NCBI GenBank assembly: GCA_026874595.1
Contig: CM049317.1
Coordinates: 54,353,118 to 54,417,117, forward strand
Source: Sipunculus nudus
Lineage: Eukaryota > Annelida > Sipuncula > Golfingiida > Sipunculidae
Direction of reading: 5' to 3'
DNA: 64,000 bases
Shown: one piece after another, positions 61,501 through 64,000 of the stretch
How the letters are laid out: each line of letters begins with the position of its first letter
Numbering within the stretch: position 1 is the first letter of the stretch
The notes under the pieces: generated by a model
Told to the model about the DNA's origin: nothing
Database searches by the model: none
What the model saw: the letters and a program-made list of their open reading frames with translations, nothing else
Program-made: the position numbers and the translations under genes

Positions 61501-63131
61501 GGAAATTTTATCAAAAAATAAAAATTTATTTCTTGAAAGAAATGTCCAAGCAGCTTGAGCTCAAAATGGGTAAAATTGCTGCTGAAAGTCAAAATAAAAA
61601 TTTCTTTGAAGTGGGAGGGGGGGGGTTAACGTTTATGCATGCAATACCTGAGAAACCAATCTTCTTTAAGGATAATAGTCTGTGTTTTTTATGCAACTGT
61701 CTTTGGAGGAACAATATTGTGCCTATTCTTTCAAACTATCAGTTCACTTTTGCTAAATATACAAAAGTTTCCAACGAAAACTATCCCAGCACACTGTCTC
61801 AGTACCATGCATACACCTGTTAAACACCTTATTATGGGGTGTGTGTCTGTCCAGAGGTCCAATCATGAACCGCAACACGCAATGTTTCAGCCAGTAGGAA
61901 CATGTATTACGGTACATTTTTCTGGGCCAAGTCAGTCAGGGCATCATGACTGATTGACACATGTTGTGGCCCAATGGATGCACACTGTGTATATTGATGC
62001 TTGTGATCACGCCTGGTACACTGTTTTTAACACTTGATTACAGGAGTAAGCATATGGTTTCAGGGCAATATTTTGGCAGGTACAAATTTATTTTTAAGGG
62101 AAGAAGCCATTTTCCTTATTAATTCAACACGCTTTAAAGGTGACTAGGTATCTTAAAGTAGTAAGGAATTTTCACTGGCAGACATCATGTTTGTCTCAAA
62201 ACATGTGTTATGTGTGACTATAAAAAATAGATTTTTTTTTTCACCCAAAGTAAGATTCTGAAATTCTAGAACACCATATATAGATTGCATGAAATTAAGG
62301 CATTAATTTTTCAACATGTCCCCTGTCTCCCCCCTCCAACCCCCCCCCCCCCCAGACTATGGAGAAAGAATAATTAAGACTCAGTTTTGCTGTAGCTGTG
62401 GTGGGGAGAAAATATGTACCAGCTTGTGCAGTGTTTACCTTTTTTTTTTAAATAACATCCCTTTTTTTTGTGTTATTTCAGTTTGTGCGGTTTTATGGTG
62501 TTATGTTGCCTGCTTTCCTGGCCATACAGATTTTACAGGCATTTGGATACCAGTTGCATCAGATGGATATAGGTAAGACCAATAACACTGGTGCCACCAA
62601 GTAGTAGCTTATTGAACTAACCCTTCTTGTAGGACACTGTAAAGAAATCTTAATTGCTCAATGGAAGTTTTTTTTTCTGTATATATTCTGACATAAACCT
62701 TTACTTTATAATAAGTTTCTTTTTATTTTATTACCACATAATTTTTTTCATGTTTAAACTCTGACTATTAAATCGCTTTACTTGATGTTATTACAATGAA
62801 TGATATTTTTATGAATTATAGTGTACTTAAGATAAATATACACAGATGGGAACAATACTTCACTTGATCTCAAAATATCACACAAATGAACAGACATTTT
62901 AGAAATTATTGATTATGTCATAATTTAATACTAGTAAATATTCTCTGTTCAAACTGCCATACAGATATTACAGAGCAGGTATCAGTTTGTGCTTACACGC
63001 AGTATTAGTTTTATACGTTTTCTTGTCATTTTAACAGGGCAGCAGGCACCTGGCTTCTTGACAGCTCACGCCACCTGGGGGGCATGGTGGAGACTAGTAC
63101 CACTCGGTGTTTTGTTCACCACCACAGTCAG
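6893..63131 (+). CDS. PGAP1: PGAP1 GPI inositol-deacylase, 21 exons, 3' end beyond window
   Basis: PGAP1 (yeast Bst1) removes the acyl chain from the inositol of GPI anchors in the ER, which helps GPI-proteins leave the ER. Seen here: an N-terminal hydrophobic anchor (residues about 4-22), the conserved stretches IPVLFIPGNAGS, IILVGHSM|GG-type lipase elbow, ITQATPH, GGFRD, STDHL and WCKQ, then a lumenal domain and the start of the C-terminal membrane region. Predicted nucleophile is Ser169 and a likely catalytic His is His279 (numbered from the ATG at 6902). The 21 exons join without a frame conflict: 2012 coding bases from 6902, about 670 residues, against about 920 in the human protein, so roughly a quarter lies to the right. 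An in-frame ATG at 6893 would add three residues; the in-frame stop at 6866 bounds the start. Individual exons are listed separately. Identity is confident; exact splice sites of the shortest exons are less so. Confidence 0.95.
8007..8308. mobile_element. Palindromic MITE-like element in intron 1
   Basis: The left arm (8007-8090) and inverted right arm (about 8212-8308) share ACACAATATTGGATTTTA, GTTCTCCAGTTTACT and AAGCTTC. The centre contains repeated GCGGC-type motifs. The whole can fold back. Confidence 0.65.
8536..8972 (+). mobile_element. MITE family M1, copy A (5' truncated)
   Basis: Almost identical, in inverse orientation, to about 55979-56415, and partly similar to 10458-10964 and 61719-62156. 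A shared core is AGGCAATATTTTGGCAGGTA. No coding capacity is evident. Confidence 0.75.
9406..9473 (+). CDS. PGAP1: PGAP1 exon 2
   Basis: The acceptor is ttttcag and the donor is gtaagt. It encodes residues 46-68, including NGLYAYGEG, which matches the YELYLYGEG segment of vertebrate PGAP1. It enters in phase 0 and leaves two bases of a Gly codon, completed by exon 3. Confidence 0.92.
9976..9996 (+). CDS. PGAP1: PGAP1 exon 3 (21-nt micro-exon)
   Basis: The exon is only 21 bases long, between a tttcag acceptor and a gttagt donor. It encodes SYARMI plus a split Ser. It completes the GEGSYA motif conserved in PGAP1, so it is supported by homology as well as phase. Confidence 0.85.
10458..10964 (+). 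mobile_element. MITE family M1, copy B
   Basis: It runs from TTAAAGGGACATAATC to AGGTGATTAGGACCCTTTA; the ends are short inverted repeats (AAAGGG/CCCTTT). It lies in intron 3 of PGAP1. The core is diverged from copy A. Confidence 0.75.
10998..11062 (+). CDS. PGAP1: PGAP1 exon 4
   Basis: A polypyrimidine tract and tttcag precede it and gtaaga follows. It encodes GIPVLFIPGNAGS, the first strand and oxyanion-loop region of the alpha/beta-hydrolase fold, nearly identical to the human protein. It leaves phase 1. Confidence 0.95.
12227..12315 (+). CDS. PGAP1: PGAP1 exon 5
   Basis: The acceptor is attacag and the donor is gtaaaa. It encodes VRSLGSVALRK and then HFNYFAAGFNE (human VRSIGSIALRK and HFDFFSVNFNE). 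It ends in phase 0. Confidence 0.94.
12604..12668 (+). repeat. TA/TAGATA microsatellite, intron 5
   Basis: TA repeats with several GATA interruptions. Confidence 0.9.
12808..12939 (+). CDS. PGAP1: PGAP1 exon 6 (first half of lipase elbow)
   Basis: It encodes residues 127-170: GGxL-type helix, ILSLYS, and the strand leading to VGHSM. The exon ends exactly after the Met of the GHSMGG nucleophile elbow, in phase 0 before gtaggg. Ser169 is the predicted catalytic serine. Confidence 0.95.
13116..13164 (+). repeat. CT then TA microsatellite, intron 6
   Basis: About eight CT units followed by about fifteen TA units. Confidence 0.9.
13567..14413. mobile_element. hAT-type MITE (847 bp) in PGAP1 intron 6
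   Basis: The left end TAGTGTTGGGATGAT and the inverted right end TAGGGTTGGGACAGT form terminal repeats. The flanks 13559-13566 and 14414-14421 are both cttaccac, an exact 8-bp target duplication. The interior has ATATCATGATAA palindromic motifs near both ends and no transposase. Confidence 0.85.
14907..15003 (+). CDS. PGAP1: PGAP1 exon 7 (second half of lipase elbow)
   Basis: It begins with GGVVARALFTLP and so completes the nucleophile elbow. It goes on to TIITQATPHQAP (human LLITQATPHVAP). The acceptor is atccag and the donor gtaggt, leaving phase 1. An inverted, diverged copy of this exon and its upstream intron lies at about 23787-23955. Confidence 0.95.
15593..15712 (+). repeat. DIRS left inverted terminal repeat
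   Basis: This stretch, starting around the CTCTGTTAAAG motif, is matched as a reverse complement, with scattered mismatches, by 19970-20092. The outer extension 15542-15592 is instead complementary to the first half of the internal region. Confidence 0.88.
15839..17524 (+). pseudogene. DIRS gag-like frame, frameshifted
   Basis: The start has a zinc-ribbon-like pattern, CATCG then HPTCFPC, typical of the N-terminus of DIRS gag proteins. Continuity is lost at a run of ten G at 16074-16083. The protein appears to continue in another frame (16084-16943) and then in a third stretch at 17225-17524, which is helix-rich. The Ser/Pro-rich middle is low in information. At least two frame changes are needed, so I call it a pseudogene. 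Confidence 0.7.
17758..18774 (+). pseudogene. DIRS reverse transcriptase, thumb region broken, RNase H absent
   Basis: Reverse-transcriptase motifs are clear: FLVPKPHWRWRPIIDLKRLN, LDLTDAYFHVPI, FGINVAPWIFT and the catalytic LDDWLVHA. After LDDWL the frame turns into low-complexity sequence. A different frame near 18560-18605 reads VVYLGRAL, the usual end of the thumb. The recombinase begins almost at once. RNase H, expected here in DIRS elements, is missing, which suggests an internal deletion plus frameshifts. No start codon is certain. Confidence 0.78.
18603..19751 (+). CDS. DIRS tyrosine recombinase, apparently intact
   Basis: A 382-residue frame. An N-terminal SAM-like region reads YDSRWRLFMGWASAHG. 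The catalytic residues of tyrosine recombinases are visible: Arg in ASAGRRSELHAL, HDIRALSTSLGHLSG supplying H-x-x-R, and the Tyr in FTFTRFYLKD. In DIRS elements this enzyme inserts the circular DNA copy. The first ATG may not be the native start because the frame overlaps the reverse-transcriptase frame. No internal stops. Confidence 0.88.
   Translation: MPSVRMRTLIGHLKDQGISSPAALLALAPRRCSSDRIYDSRWRLFMGWASAHGISPLDPSLVAVLDFFMYLLQDKHLSYLSLHGYHAALLSVLRPLGHDRVLHHPLVTNFLKGVHARASRPRYIAPSWGLDVVLRHLRGPPYEPLGSAHLLYLSRKTVFLFVLASAGRRSELHALVADLKLMQIAANGSSATLHFPPDFYKKNQNFDDPPSPCHVLALPNGQYRYGATNCPVRALRYYLKATHSIREGRKKLFISTKVTTSNKEISCITISAWLKATIISAYESASPSTLEQLHVKAHDIRALSTSLGHLSGISPNQLVKKGYWKSPFTFTRFYLKDVKLQASGLYSLGPVIAAGEVRQFSRQSSPPTSVPVTTSSSVPSLQ
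19810..19922. repeat. DIRS internal complementary region
   Basis: The first half (19810 to about 19857) is the reverse complement of the left outer end (about 15542-15592). The second half (about 19854-19922) is the reverse complement of the right outer end (about 20093-20167). The two outer ends therefore meet head to head at AAAAC, as expected of the template used to close a circular DIRS intermediate. Confidence 0.88.
19970..20092 (-). repeat. DIRS right inverted terminal repeat
   Basis: Reverse complement of 15593-15712 with a few substitutions and small indels. Its outer extension, 20093-20167, matches the second half of the internal complementary region. Confidence 0.88.
20222..20970 (+). 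repeat. Diverged duplication with ACCTGTACC-rich centre, intron 7
   Basis: TCAACATTGCTGTGTTTACA is repeated at about 20236 and 20920. Between them lie irregular GTACCTG repeats and two related segments with TTTGGTCA and GGCAGGGGTA. Confidence 0.6.
21196..21353 (+). CDS. PGAP1: PGAP1 exon 8
   Basis: It encodes residues 203-255. Recognisable parts are LDPFTMEFYKKVNKFW (human LDRFITDFYTTVNNYW) and STGGGFRDVLVR (human SVAGGFRDYQVR). It lies 6.2 kb downstream of exon 7 because of the DIRS element. The acceptor is tttcag, the donor gtaagc, phase 0. Confidence 0.95.
22352..22384 (+). CDS. PGAP1: PGAP1 exon 9 (33-nt micro-exon)
   Basis: A 33-base phase-0 exon between attacag and gtaagt encodes IVKPNRAISTS. 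It falls where human PGAP1 reads LPKLSHHTSALS. Homology is weak but position, length and phase fit. Confidence 0.75.
22533..22574 (+). repeat. AT microsatellite, intron 9
   Basis: About twenty uninterrupted AT units. Confidence 0.9.
22822..22874 (+). CDS. PGAP1: PGAP1 exon 10 (predicted catalytic His)
   Basis: It encodes ARAWVSTDHLCHIW, matching human PKTWVSTDHLSIVW. The His of STDHL is the likely catalytic histidine. The exon ends two bases into the Trp codon before gtaagt. Confidence 0.93.
23336..23592 (+). repeat. Direct duplication, 179-bp offset, intron 10
   Basis: 23336-23420 and 23515-23592 share TATCACCAAAACTGAG, GCCAGCCATATGAT and CAAGATCTG with small differences. Confidence 0.7.
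23787..23955 (-). pseudogene. Inverted partial copy of PGAP1 exon 7 and its upstream intron
   Basis: On the minus strand this reads like 14806-14975: AT-rich ATAATAACAGCA, then GTATCCCTGTTCT, a retained AG acceptor, and about 67 bases of exon starting GGAGGTGTAG. Translated it gives GGVVSRALFTLPEFDLSTVN, against GGVVARALFTLPDFDPSTVN in exon 7. Homology stops before the ITQATPH part and there is no donor, so it cannot replace exon 7. It lies in intron 10. Confidence 0.85.
24479..24545 (+). CDS. PGAP1: PGAP1 exon 11
   Basis: It completes Trp and reads CKQTLLATKRAMFDMID (human CKQLQLTTVRAFFDLID). The acceptor is tttttcag, the donor gtatgc, phase 0. Confidence 0.95.
24770..25080. other. CpG-richer intronic stretch, unassigned
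   Basis: Contains ATCGGCGGGG, TTCACGG and CGCGATC within an AT-rich intron 11. It looks like an old transposon fragment; no ends were found. Confidence 0.35.
25587..25751 (+). CDS. PGAP1: PGAP1 exon 12
   Basis: It encodes residues 307-361. The FHHHFIHNY segment matches human LYHHFIRHP; the remainder is a diverged lumenal segment with a conserved Trp before LNRAK. The donor is gtcagg. The frame stays open past the donor to a stop near 25785, so the donor choice rests on the phase of exon 13. Confidence 0.88.
25883..26841. repeat. Near-perfect long inverted repeat, 295-bp arms
   Basis: The arms are 25883-26177 and 26545-26841, with about 367 bases between. By eye only two or three differences occur, for example GATGATTTATT against GATGCTTTATT. 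The right arm lies within the TA-flanked element; the left arm lies outside it. Confidence 0.85.
26455..27509. mobile_element. pogo/mariner-like element with TA target site
   Basis: Terminal repeats of about 30 bases (CAGTCAAGCCCGCTTATTGT and its inverse at the right) are flanked by TA on both sides. The first 85 bases also form an internal hairpin around AAGCCCGC...GCGGGCTT. No transposase frame was found in the 1055 bp. Its segment 26545-26841 is also present inverted outside the element. Confidence 0.78.
27969..28043 (+). CDS. PGAP1: PGAP1 exon 13
   Basis: It encodes IHATRYSVIEVP followed by FAFVIVSDL, corresponding to the beta-rich lumenal region of human PGAP1 (FPLENHRKIYTHVYC). The acceptor is tttacag, the donor gtgagt, phase 0 at both ends. 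Confidence 0.88.
28400..28702 (+). repeat. Unnamed dispersed repeat, left part (split by P2 copy 1)
   Basis: TCAAATCAGGGCAAAGTC, CTCCCTGGCTATAA and TTGTAATC..ACCAATCAGAG are shared with 41386-41620 and in part with the hAT-like element at 3448-3550. The right part resumes at 31339-31440 (CTGACACAGAGCCAAGAAT). Confidence 0.65.
28703..31338 (+). mobile_element. Pearl/Helentron-like element, family P2 copy 1 (intron 13)
   Basis: It starts at the imperfect palindrome AGCTCAGCTGACTATAAGTC...ATCTGAGCT, followed by a TCCG microsatellite (about 28772-28793). Two tandem core copies of about 680 bp follow, each ending GCCCAACTTTGACCATGGCA, then AT-rich filler, and the end is CAGCTGAGC...GACCCATAGGTCCCTTGTAT. 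It interrupts another repeat that is intact at about 41386-41620, which fixes its boundaries. It carries no protein gene. Confidence 0.75.
31675..31727 (+). CDS. PGAP1: PGAP1 exon 14
   Basis: It encodes PSDSWLVGCKLKP, corresponding to human DTNSWIFACINS. The acceptor is attacag and the donor gtaagt, two bases into a Cys codon. Exon 13 joins it directly in phase 0. Confidence 0.9.
32059..32122 (+). CDS. PGAP1: PGAP1 exon 15, followed by GC-AG intron
   Basis: It encodes CNQGTNLVPRANLLPP (human CLQGVDLSWKAELLPT). The only donor that keeps the frame is AAG|gcaagt, a textbook GC-type donor with otherwise perfect consensus. The acceptor is cttacag. Confidence 0.9.
32822..32896 (+). CDS. PGAP1: PGAP1 exon 16
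   Basis: It encodes FLDPAELTEFTHLIVILP, aligned with human LQDYPSLSHLVVYVP. The acceptor is gttacag and the donor gtgggt, phase 0. A second possible donor (gtaaga at about 32912) would break the frame of exon 17. Confidence 0.88.
33354..33612 (+). CDS. PGAP1: PGAP1 exon 17 (largest exon)
   Basis: 259 bases encode residues 451-537 of the lumenal beta-domain, ending ...VQCTEKPA. It fits the human segment that ends KINVVSKCSAV. The acceptor is tttttaag and the donor gtgagt, phase 1. Confidence 0.9.
33956..34130. mobile_element. Tigger/pogo-like terminal fragment
   Basis: It starts TA|CAGTAGAACC, the classic terminus of Tigger elements, followed by repeated GTGGGCACCTCTATAA subterminal motifs. 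I could not find the opposite end. Confidence 0.5.
34848..36830 (+). repeat. About 180-bp satellite array, ten copies, intron 17
   Basis: The motif CTGCAGATATTGGCCTGATT or a variant recurs at about 34939, 35119, 35300, 35575, 35755, 35935, 36114, 36283, 36462 and 36640. Two monomer types occur, one with GGCTCCTGAACATAG and one with GGTGCTCTAACATAG, partly alternating. One interval is 275 bases and includes an inverted piece. The end GACACATCTAG resembles the P1 and P3 ends. Confidence 0.85.
36955..37700 (+). repeat. About 145-bp diverged tandem array, intron 17
   Basis: CAAATTCACAGGGAT-like motifs recur near 37011, 37151, 37297, 37442 and 37590, with shared AATAACAGACC and GAGCACAATCA. At least five copies, more diverged than the neighbouring 180-bp array. 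Confidence 0.75.
38362..38431 (+). CDS. PGAP1: PGAP1 exon 18
   Basis: It encodes EMAGTVARLFTPWTGEYTY, corresponding to human EITSIYRLHIPWSYEDSL. The acceptor is catag and the donor gtgagt, leaving phase 2. Confidence 0.9.
38530..39393 (+). mobile_element. Family P3, 5'-truncated copy in intron 18
   Basis: Diverged monomers of the same 330-bp unit (GACCTTGAATATTGCCATAT, CAAAAACTAATGGACAGATT) and the same end GAAATATCTAG. The hairpin and GCC tract are missing. Confidence 0.75.
39400..41380. other. Intron 18 remainder, no gene seen
   Basis: Mixed unique sequence. GC-richer pieces at about 40130-40460 and 40770-40900 may be transposon remnants. No open frame resembles PGAP1 or another known protein. 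Confidence 0.4.
41386..41625 (+). repeat. Uninterrupted copy of the same dispersed repeat, intron 18
   Basis: CTCCCTGGCTATAATC through CATAGCCAAGAATTAGACC. It shows the sequence order before P2 insertion at the other locus. Confidence 0.65.
41797..41944 (+). CDS. PGAP1: PGAP1 exon 19
   Basis: It encodes residues 560-609: a basic beta-strand region and then CTYRVSVHTAWTELYGQ (human CRYEVTVKTSFSQILGQ). The donor gtaggt is in phase 0 and opens an intron of about 20.5 kb. Confidence 0.93.
42096..45029 (+). mobile_element. Pearl/Helentron-like element, family P1 copy A (interrupted)
   Basis: It starts with the hairpin CCCTCAGCCCTTAGGCTGATGGG, then TCCG repeats and monomers of about 306 bp containing CTTGTGAGCGGGATATCT. 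The third monomer resumes after the P2 insertion at about 44655. It ends GCTGATATTCTAG. Confidence 0.8.
42742..44654 (+). mobile_element. Family P2 copy 2, nested inside a P1 element
   Basis: It has the same start palindrome, TCCG microsatellite (42797-42833), one core copy and the same end GACCCATAGGTCCCTTGTAT as copy 1. It splits a P1 element after its second monomer; the uninterrupted P1 copy at 54649-55691 shows the original junction. Confidence 0.8.
45770..46530 (+). repeat. Tandem repeat rich in TGACCTTGACC/AAGGTCA
   Basis: Units of about 125-150 bases share ACCAAGATCTC...GAGTTCGAAA..GTGACCTTGACC and CTTCAAGGTCAAATC. Phase points lie near 45898, 46021, 46167, 46317 and 46462. Confidence 0.75.
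46760..49150. other. Intron 19 segment, diverged repeats only
   Basis: 47040-47240 carries old copies of the GTCAGAGGTCAC repeat. 48640-48800 has scattered AAGTCC/GAGTC motifs also seen near 13000 and 33240. No gene recognised. Confidence 0.4.
49164..50225. mobile_element. TA-flanked MITE with 26-bp inverted ends
   Basis: The left end CCATATTTATTCTAATTTGG and the inverted right end CCATATTTATTCCAATTTGG continue into similar CGACC and GGTCGAG subterminal motifs. TA dinucleotides flank both ends (49162-49163, 50226-50227), as in Tc1/mariner elements. No transposase frame was found. Confidence 0.8.
50230..52069. other. Intron 19 segment downstream of the antisense gene, no gene seen
   Basis: AT-rich sequence. 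Contains ATGCGTATG-type repeats at 51100-51480, also present near 33750-33950. The 3' UTR of the antisense gene should lie near 51600-52069, but no strong poly(A) signal was identified. Confidence 0.4.
52070..53686 (-). CDS. Nested antisense gene, unrecognised 538-residue protein
   Basis: A long open frame on the minus strand inside PGAP1 intron 19 runs from the ATG at 53686 to a TGA. I do not recognise the family. The N-terminal third looks most conserved in character: CCKYC at about residues 49-53, a HQQRQIDFWLQEV helix, then basic Pro/Thr-rich segments. The middle has loose, charged repeats around YYHKD, rich in Asp, Asn and Lys. The C-terminus is basic (RSARLNARKHG) and ends acidic. There is no signal peptide or membrane segment, so it is likely an intracellular, largely disordered protein. 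Just upstream on this strand a good acceptor (ttttttacttgcag) at about 53755 suggests a spliced 5' UTR exon. The length, in a 35% GC setting with frequent stops, argues for a real gene. An intact processed copy is possible, but I see no poly(A) tail. Confidence 0.75.
   Translation of the reverse strand: MALSLLNYTESTMPLSSTLNPSLTEANVRQHSVLVDAGEKNRRLQPDKCCKYCAIYSNNLTSHQQRQIDFWLQEVNRAQSAKVIRKTKTCRLPVIQYTAPGRPGDTEGFRIIKTPKELRTPKQSARKQRFTPRCKETKLQKCIYLDTSDPAFLSKLKNAAFQMTVDKFLNEDDSYEATLEFCENIKQNTPRLISDTSSIAVSVRTNQSSVSTVELAKSGSSDTLNCFVSDDQRMDDRYNKDAKLRTGRNENHKDAKERPVQEYYHKDTNQRIVSDLCNKYDKDGRLNDNYHNDDLKRTQSDYYHKDDNKTNEGENNQQESYPRNVRNQHRIDINLRSIKCKLSKFGHMDHSETFPLRENSRCHVSYNESEKLPVMQIKSSRGAFGQMGQIESTGSQNKLFNEPNETALKAFDTIIKTRSVTCSSAKHGLFHQKLPVSRSLQNDQHESKRFHSLNNCLRDLIQDRYLSGERGHDNVRGVKTSPAPKLLQRSMTPNTSLLPRSARLNARKHGVAQSQATEQKTPKKSDSFLELLISMDNE
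53687..53780 (-). promoter_or_regulatory. Predicted 3' splice site and 5' UTR of the antisense gene
   Basis: Read on the minus strand, a T-run then acttgcag ends at about 53755, followed by about 68 untranslated bases before the ATG. This fits an intron in the 5' UTR. The upstream exon was not located. Confidence 0.45.
54649..55691 (+). mobile_element. Family P1 copy B (uninterrupted)
   Basis: Same start hairpin, TCCG tract (54687-54721), three monomers about 306 bp apart (54735, 55042, 55347) and the end GCTGATATTCTAG. It is 1043 bp long and is the reference for copy A. Confidence 0.82.
55979..56737 (-). mobile_element. MITE family M1, copy C (longest)
   Basis: On the minus strand it begins TTAAAGGGACATAATT and ends ATTAGGTGATTGGGACC. 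It shares about 430 bases with copy A at near identity and the first 500 with copy B. It probably shows the full-length form. Confidence 0.75.
57577..59192 (+). mobile_element. Family P3 element with 330-bp tandem monomers
   Basis: It starts TCGCCAGACATAGTCTGG (hairpin), then a GCC microsatellite (57619-57637). Monomers of about 330 bp follow, each with AAGTCAAAAACTAATGGACA, at about 57986, 58323, 58648 and 58972. It ends GAAATATCTAG. The general plan matches P1 and P2: hairpin, microsatellite, tandem core, CTAG end. Confidence 0.75.
60150..60560 (+). repeat. About 130-bp tandem repeat, three copies, intron 19
   Basis: GAATAATATATCATATTGTATTTAC-like segments begin near 60191, 60324 and 60451, each followed by a related TGTTT...ATGCATAC stretch. 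Confidence 0.65.
60879..60904 (+). repeat. TA microsatellite, intron 19
   Basis: About twelve TA units. Confidence 0.9.
61719..62156 (+). mobile_element. MITE family M1, copy D (diverged)
   Basis: It shares GCCTATTCTTTCA and CCCAGCACAC with copy B and the GGCAATATTTTGGCAGGTAC core near 62067. It is more diverged than A-C and lies at the end of intron 19. Confidence 0.65.
62482..62572 (+). CDS. PGAP1: PGAP1 exon 20
   Basis: It encodes FVRFYGVMLPAFLAIQILQA, directly continuing exon 19 (human [20 protein letters not shown]). The acceptor tttcag and donor gtaaga leave phase 1. This is where the lumenal domain passes to the membrane region. Confidence 0.93.
63038..63131 (+). CDS. PGAP1: PGAP1 exon 21 (last in window)
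   Basis: It encodes GQQAPGFLTAHA and then a Trp-rich stretch leading into a hydrophobic segment, the start of the multi-pass C-terminal membrane domain. The acceptor is taacag and the donor gtatat, phase 2. The next exon must lie beyond 64000 or in the last kilobase, where I found none. Confidence 0.85.
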
Positions 63132-63254
63132 GTATATTGTCACACATTAATTCTGTAGACTTTTAGAATTGAGAACATGAGCAAGAGGAAACATTTTTAT
63201 CACCATTGAAAAGAATGACCCATATATCATTTAAAGGTTTCATCTGATGCATTT

Positions 63255-64000
63255 TTTAGCTCAGCTGACTATAAGTCATCTGAGCTATAGTTGTGGTCCT
63301 TTGTCCGTCGGCTGTCCGTCCGTCCGTCCATTTAACTTGCATGTTTTGAAACCGTAAGACCTAGGAATCCAAAGTTCGGCATAATGTTAGATGTCCCCAA
63401 GATCTCTTACCAAGCCAAAAACTGGGTCTTTGCGACTTTGATCCTTAGAGAAATTTAGGAAAAACCTCAATTTTTATTAAAAACCTATTTTCACACTTCA
63501 GGACTGCCTAATATCAAAACCACTCATCTGTTTTTCCTCATATTTACCATAAATATTCCTCAATATAGTTCCTATGTACATGCTAGAAATTAGGTCTGTA
63601 TTATATAATTAAAAAAAGTTATGTGCCCTAACATAATGCATTTTGTTAAAAATCAGGAAAGATATTTGATCACTTAACACAAAGCATGTTAAAGCTAAGG
63701 ATTTTTTTTCCAGTAATATAACTTTGATTAATAAAAATTAAATTGTATACCCAAAATTAGATAAAAATCTTTTAAATTTTTTTAAATATTGGAAAAAATA
63801 AAAAAATGGTACCTTAAATTTTGCCCAAATTTGACCATGGCACATTTTTTCCTGTAACTGCTGTGGATTTAATTTTCACAGCATGTTTTTGTTAGCATTT
63901 CATCTGTTAACACCAAAATTTTGAAACCAGTTGATCAAAAACTGTAGATTTTATTCAAGTTTTCAAGCACCATATCACATATTATTCACATCAAGCTGGT
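63255..64000 (+). mobile_element. Family P2 copy 3, cut by the window edge
   Basis: Start palindrome, short TCCG tract (63301-63331) and one core copy closely matching 28800-29470. It lies in PGAP1 intron 21. Confidence 0.8.

Overview
This is animal (metazoan) nuclear DNA: exons with GT-AG splice sites separated by long, AT-rich, repeat-filled introns. The tetranucleotide TCCG tracts joined to tandem core repeats resemble the 'pearl' and Helentron-type elements described from bivalves. My best guess is therefore a mollusc, probably a bivalve. That is an inference, not proof.

One gene spans most of the window on the + strand: an orthologue of PGAP1, the ER GPI inositol-deacylase. I place 21 coding exons between 6893 and 63131. 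Their reading phases agree at every junction and give about 670 residues. The gene runs off the right edge, so its remaining membrane segments are missing. The lipase serine (GHSM|GG) is split by intron 6 between exons 6 and 7. Intron 15 has a GC donor.

Layout: 1-6890 is upstream sequence with a 2.0 kb hAT-like transposon that has an 8-bp target duplication. 6.9-15 kb holds exons 1-7, MITEs and a second hAT-type element with a target duplication. Intron 7 carries a 4.6 kb DIRS-type tyrosine-recombinase retroelement in sense, with inverted termini and an internal complementary region but apparently no RNase H. 21-33.6 kb holds exons 8-17. In between lie an inverted partial copy of exon 7, a near-perfect 295-bp inverted repeat overlapping a TA-flanked transposon, and a pearl/Helentron-like element inserted into another repeat. 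33.6-41.8 kb is dominated by satellite-like arrays of about 180, 145 and 330 bp.

Intron 19 is about 20.5 kb. It contains nested pearl-like elements, a repeat rich in AAGGTCA motifs, a TA-flanked MITE and an antisense nested gene whose 538-residue product I do not recognise. Exons 20-21 follow, then another pearl-like copy cut by the window edge.

I found no rRNA, convincing tRNA, CRISPR array or prokaryotic gene. The most interesting items are the exon-7 inverted copy, the DIRS termini, the nested insertions that reveal element boundaries, and the antisense gene.
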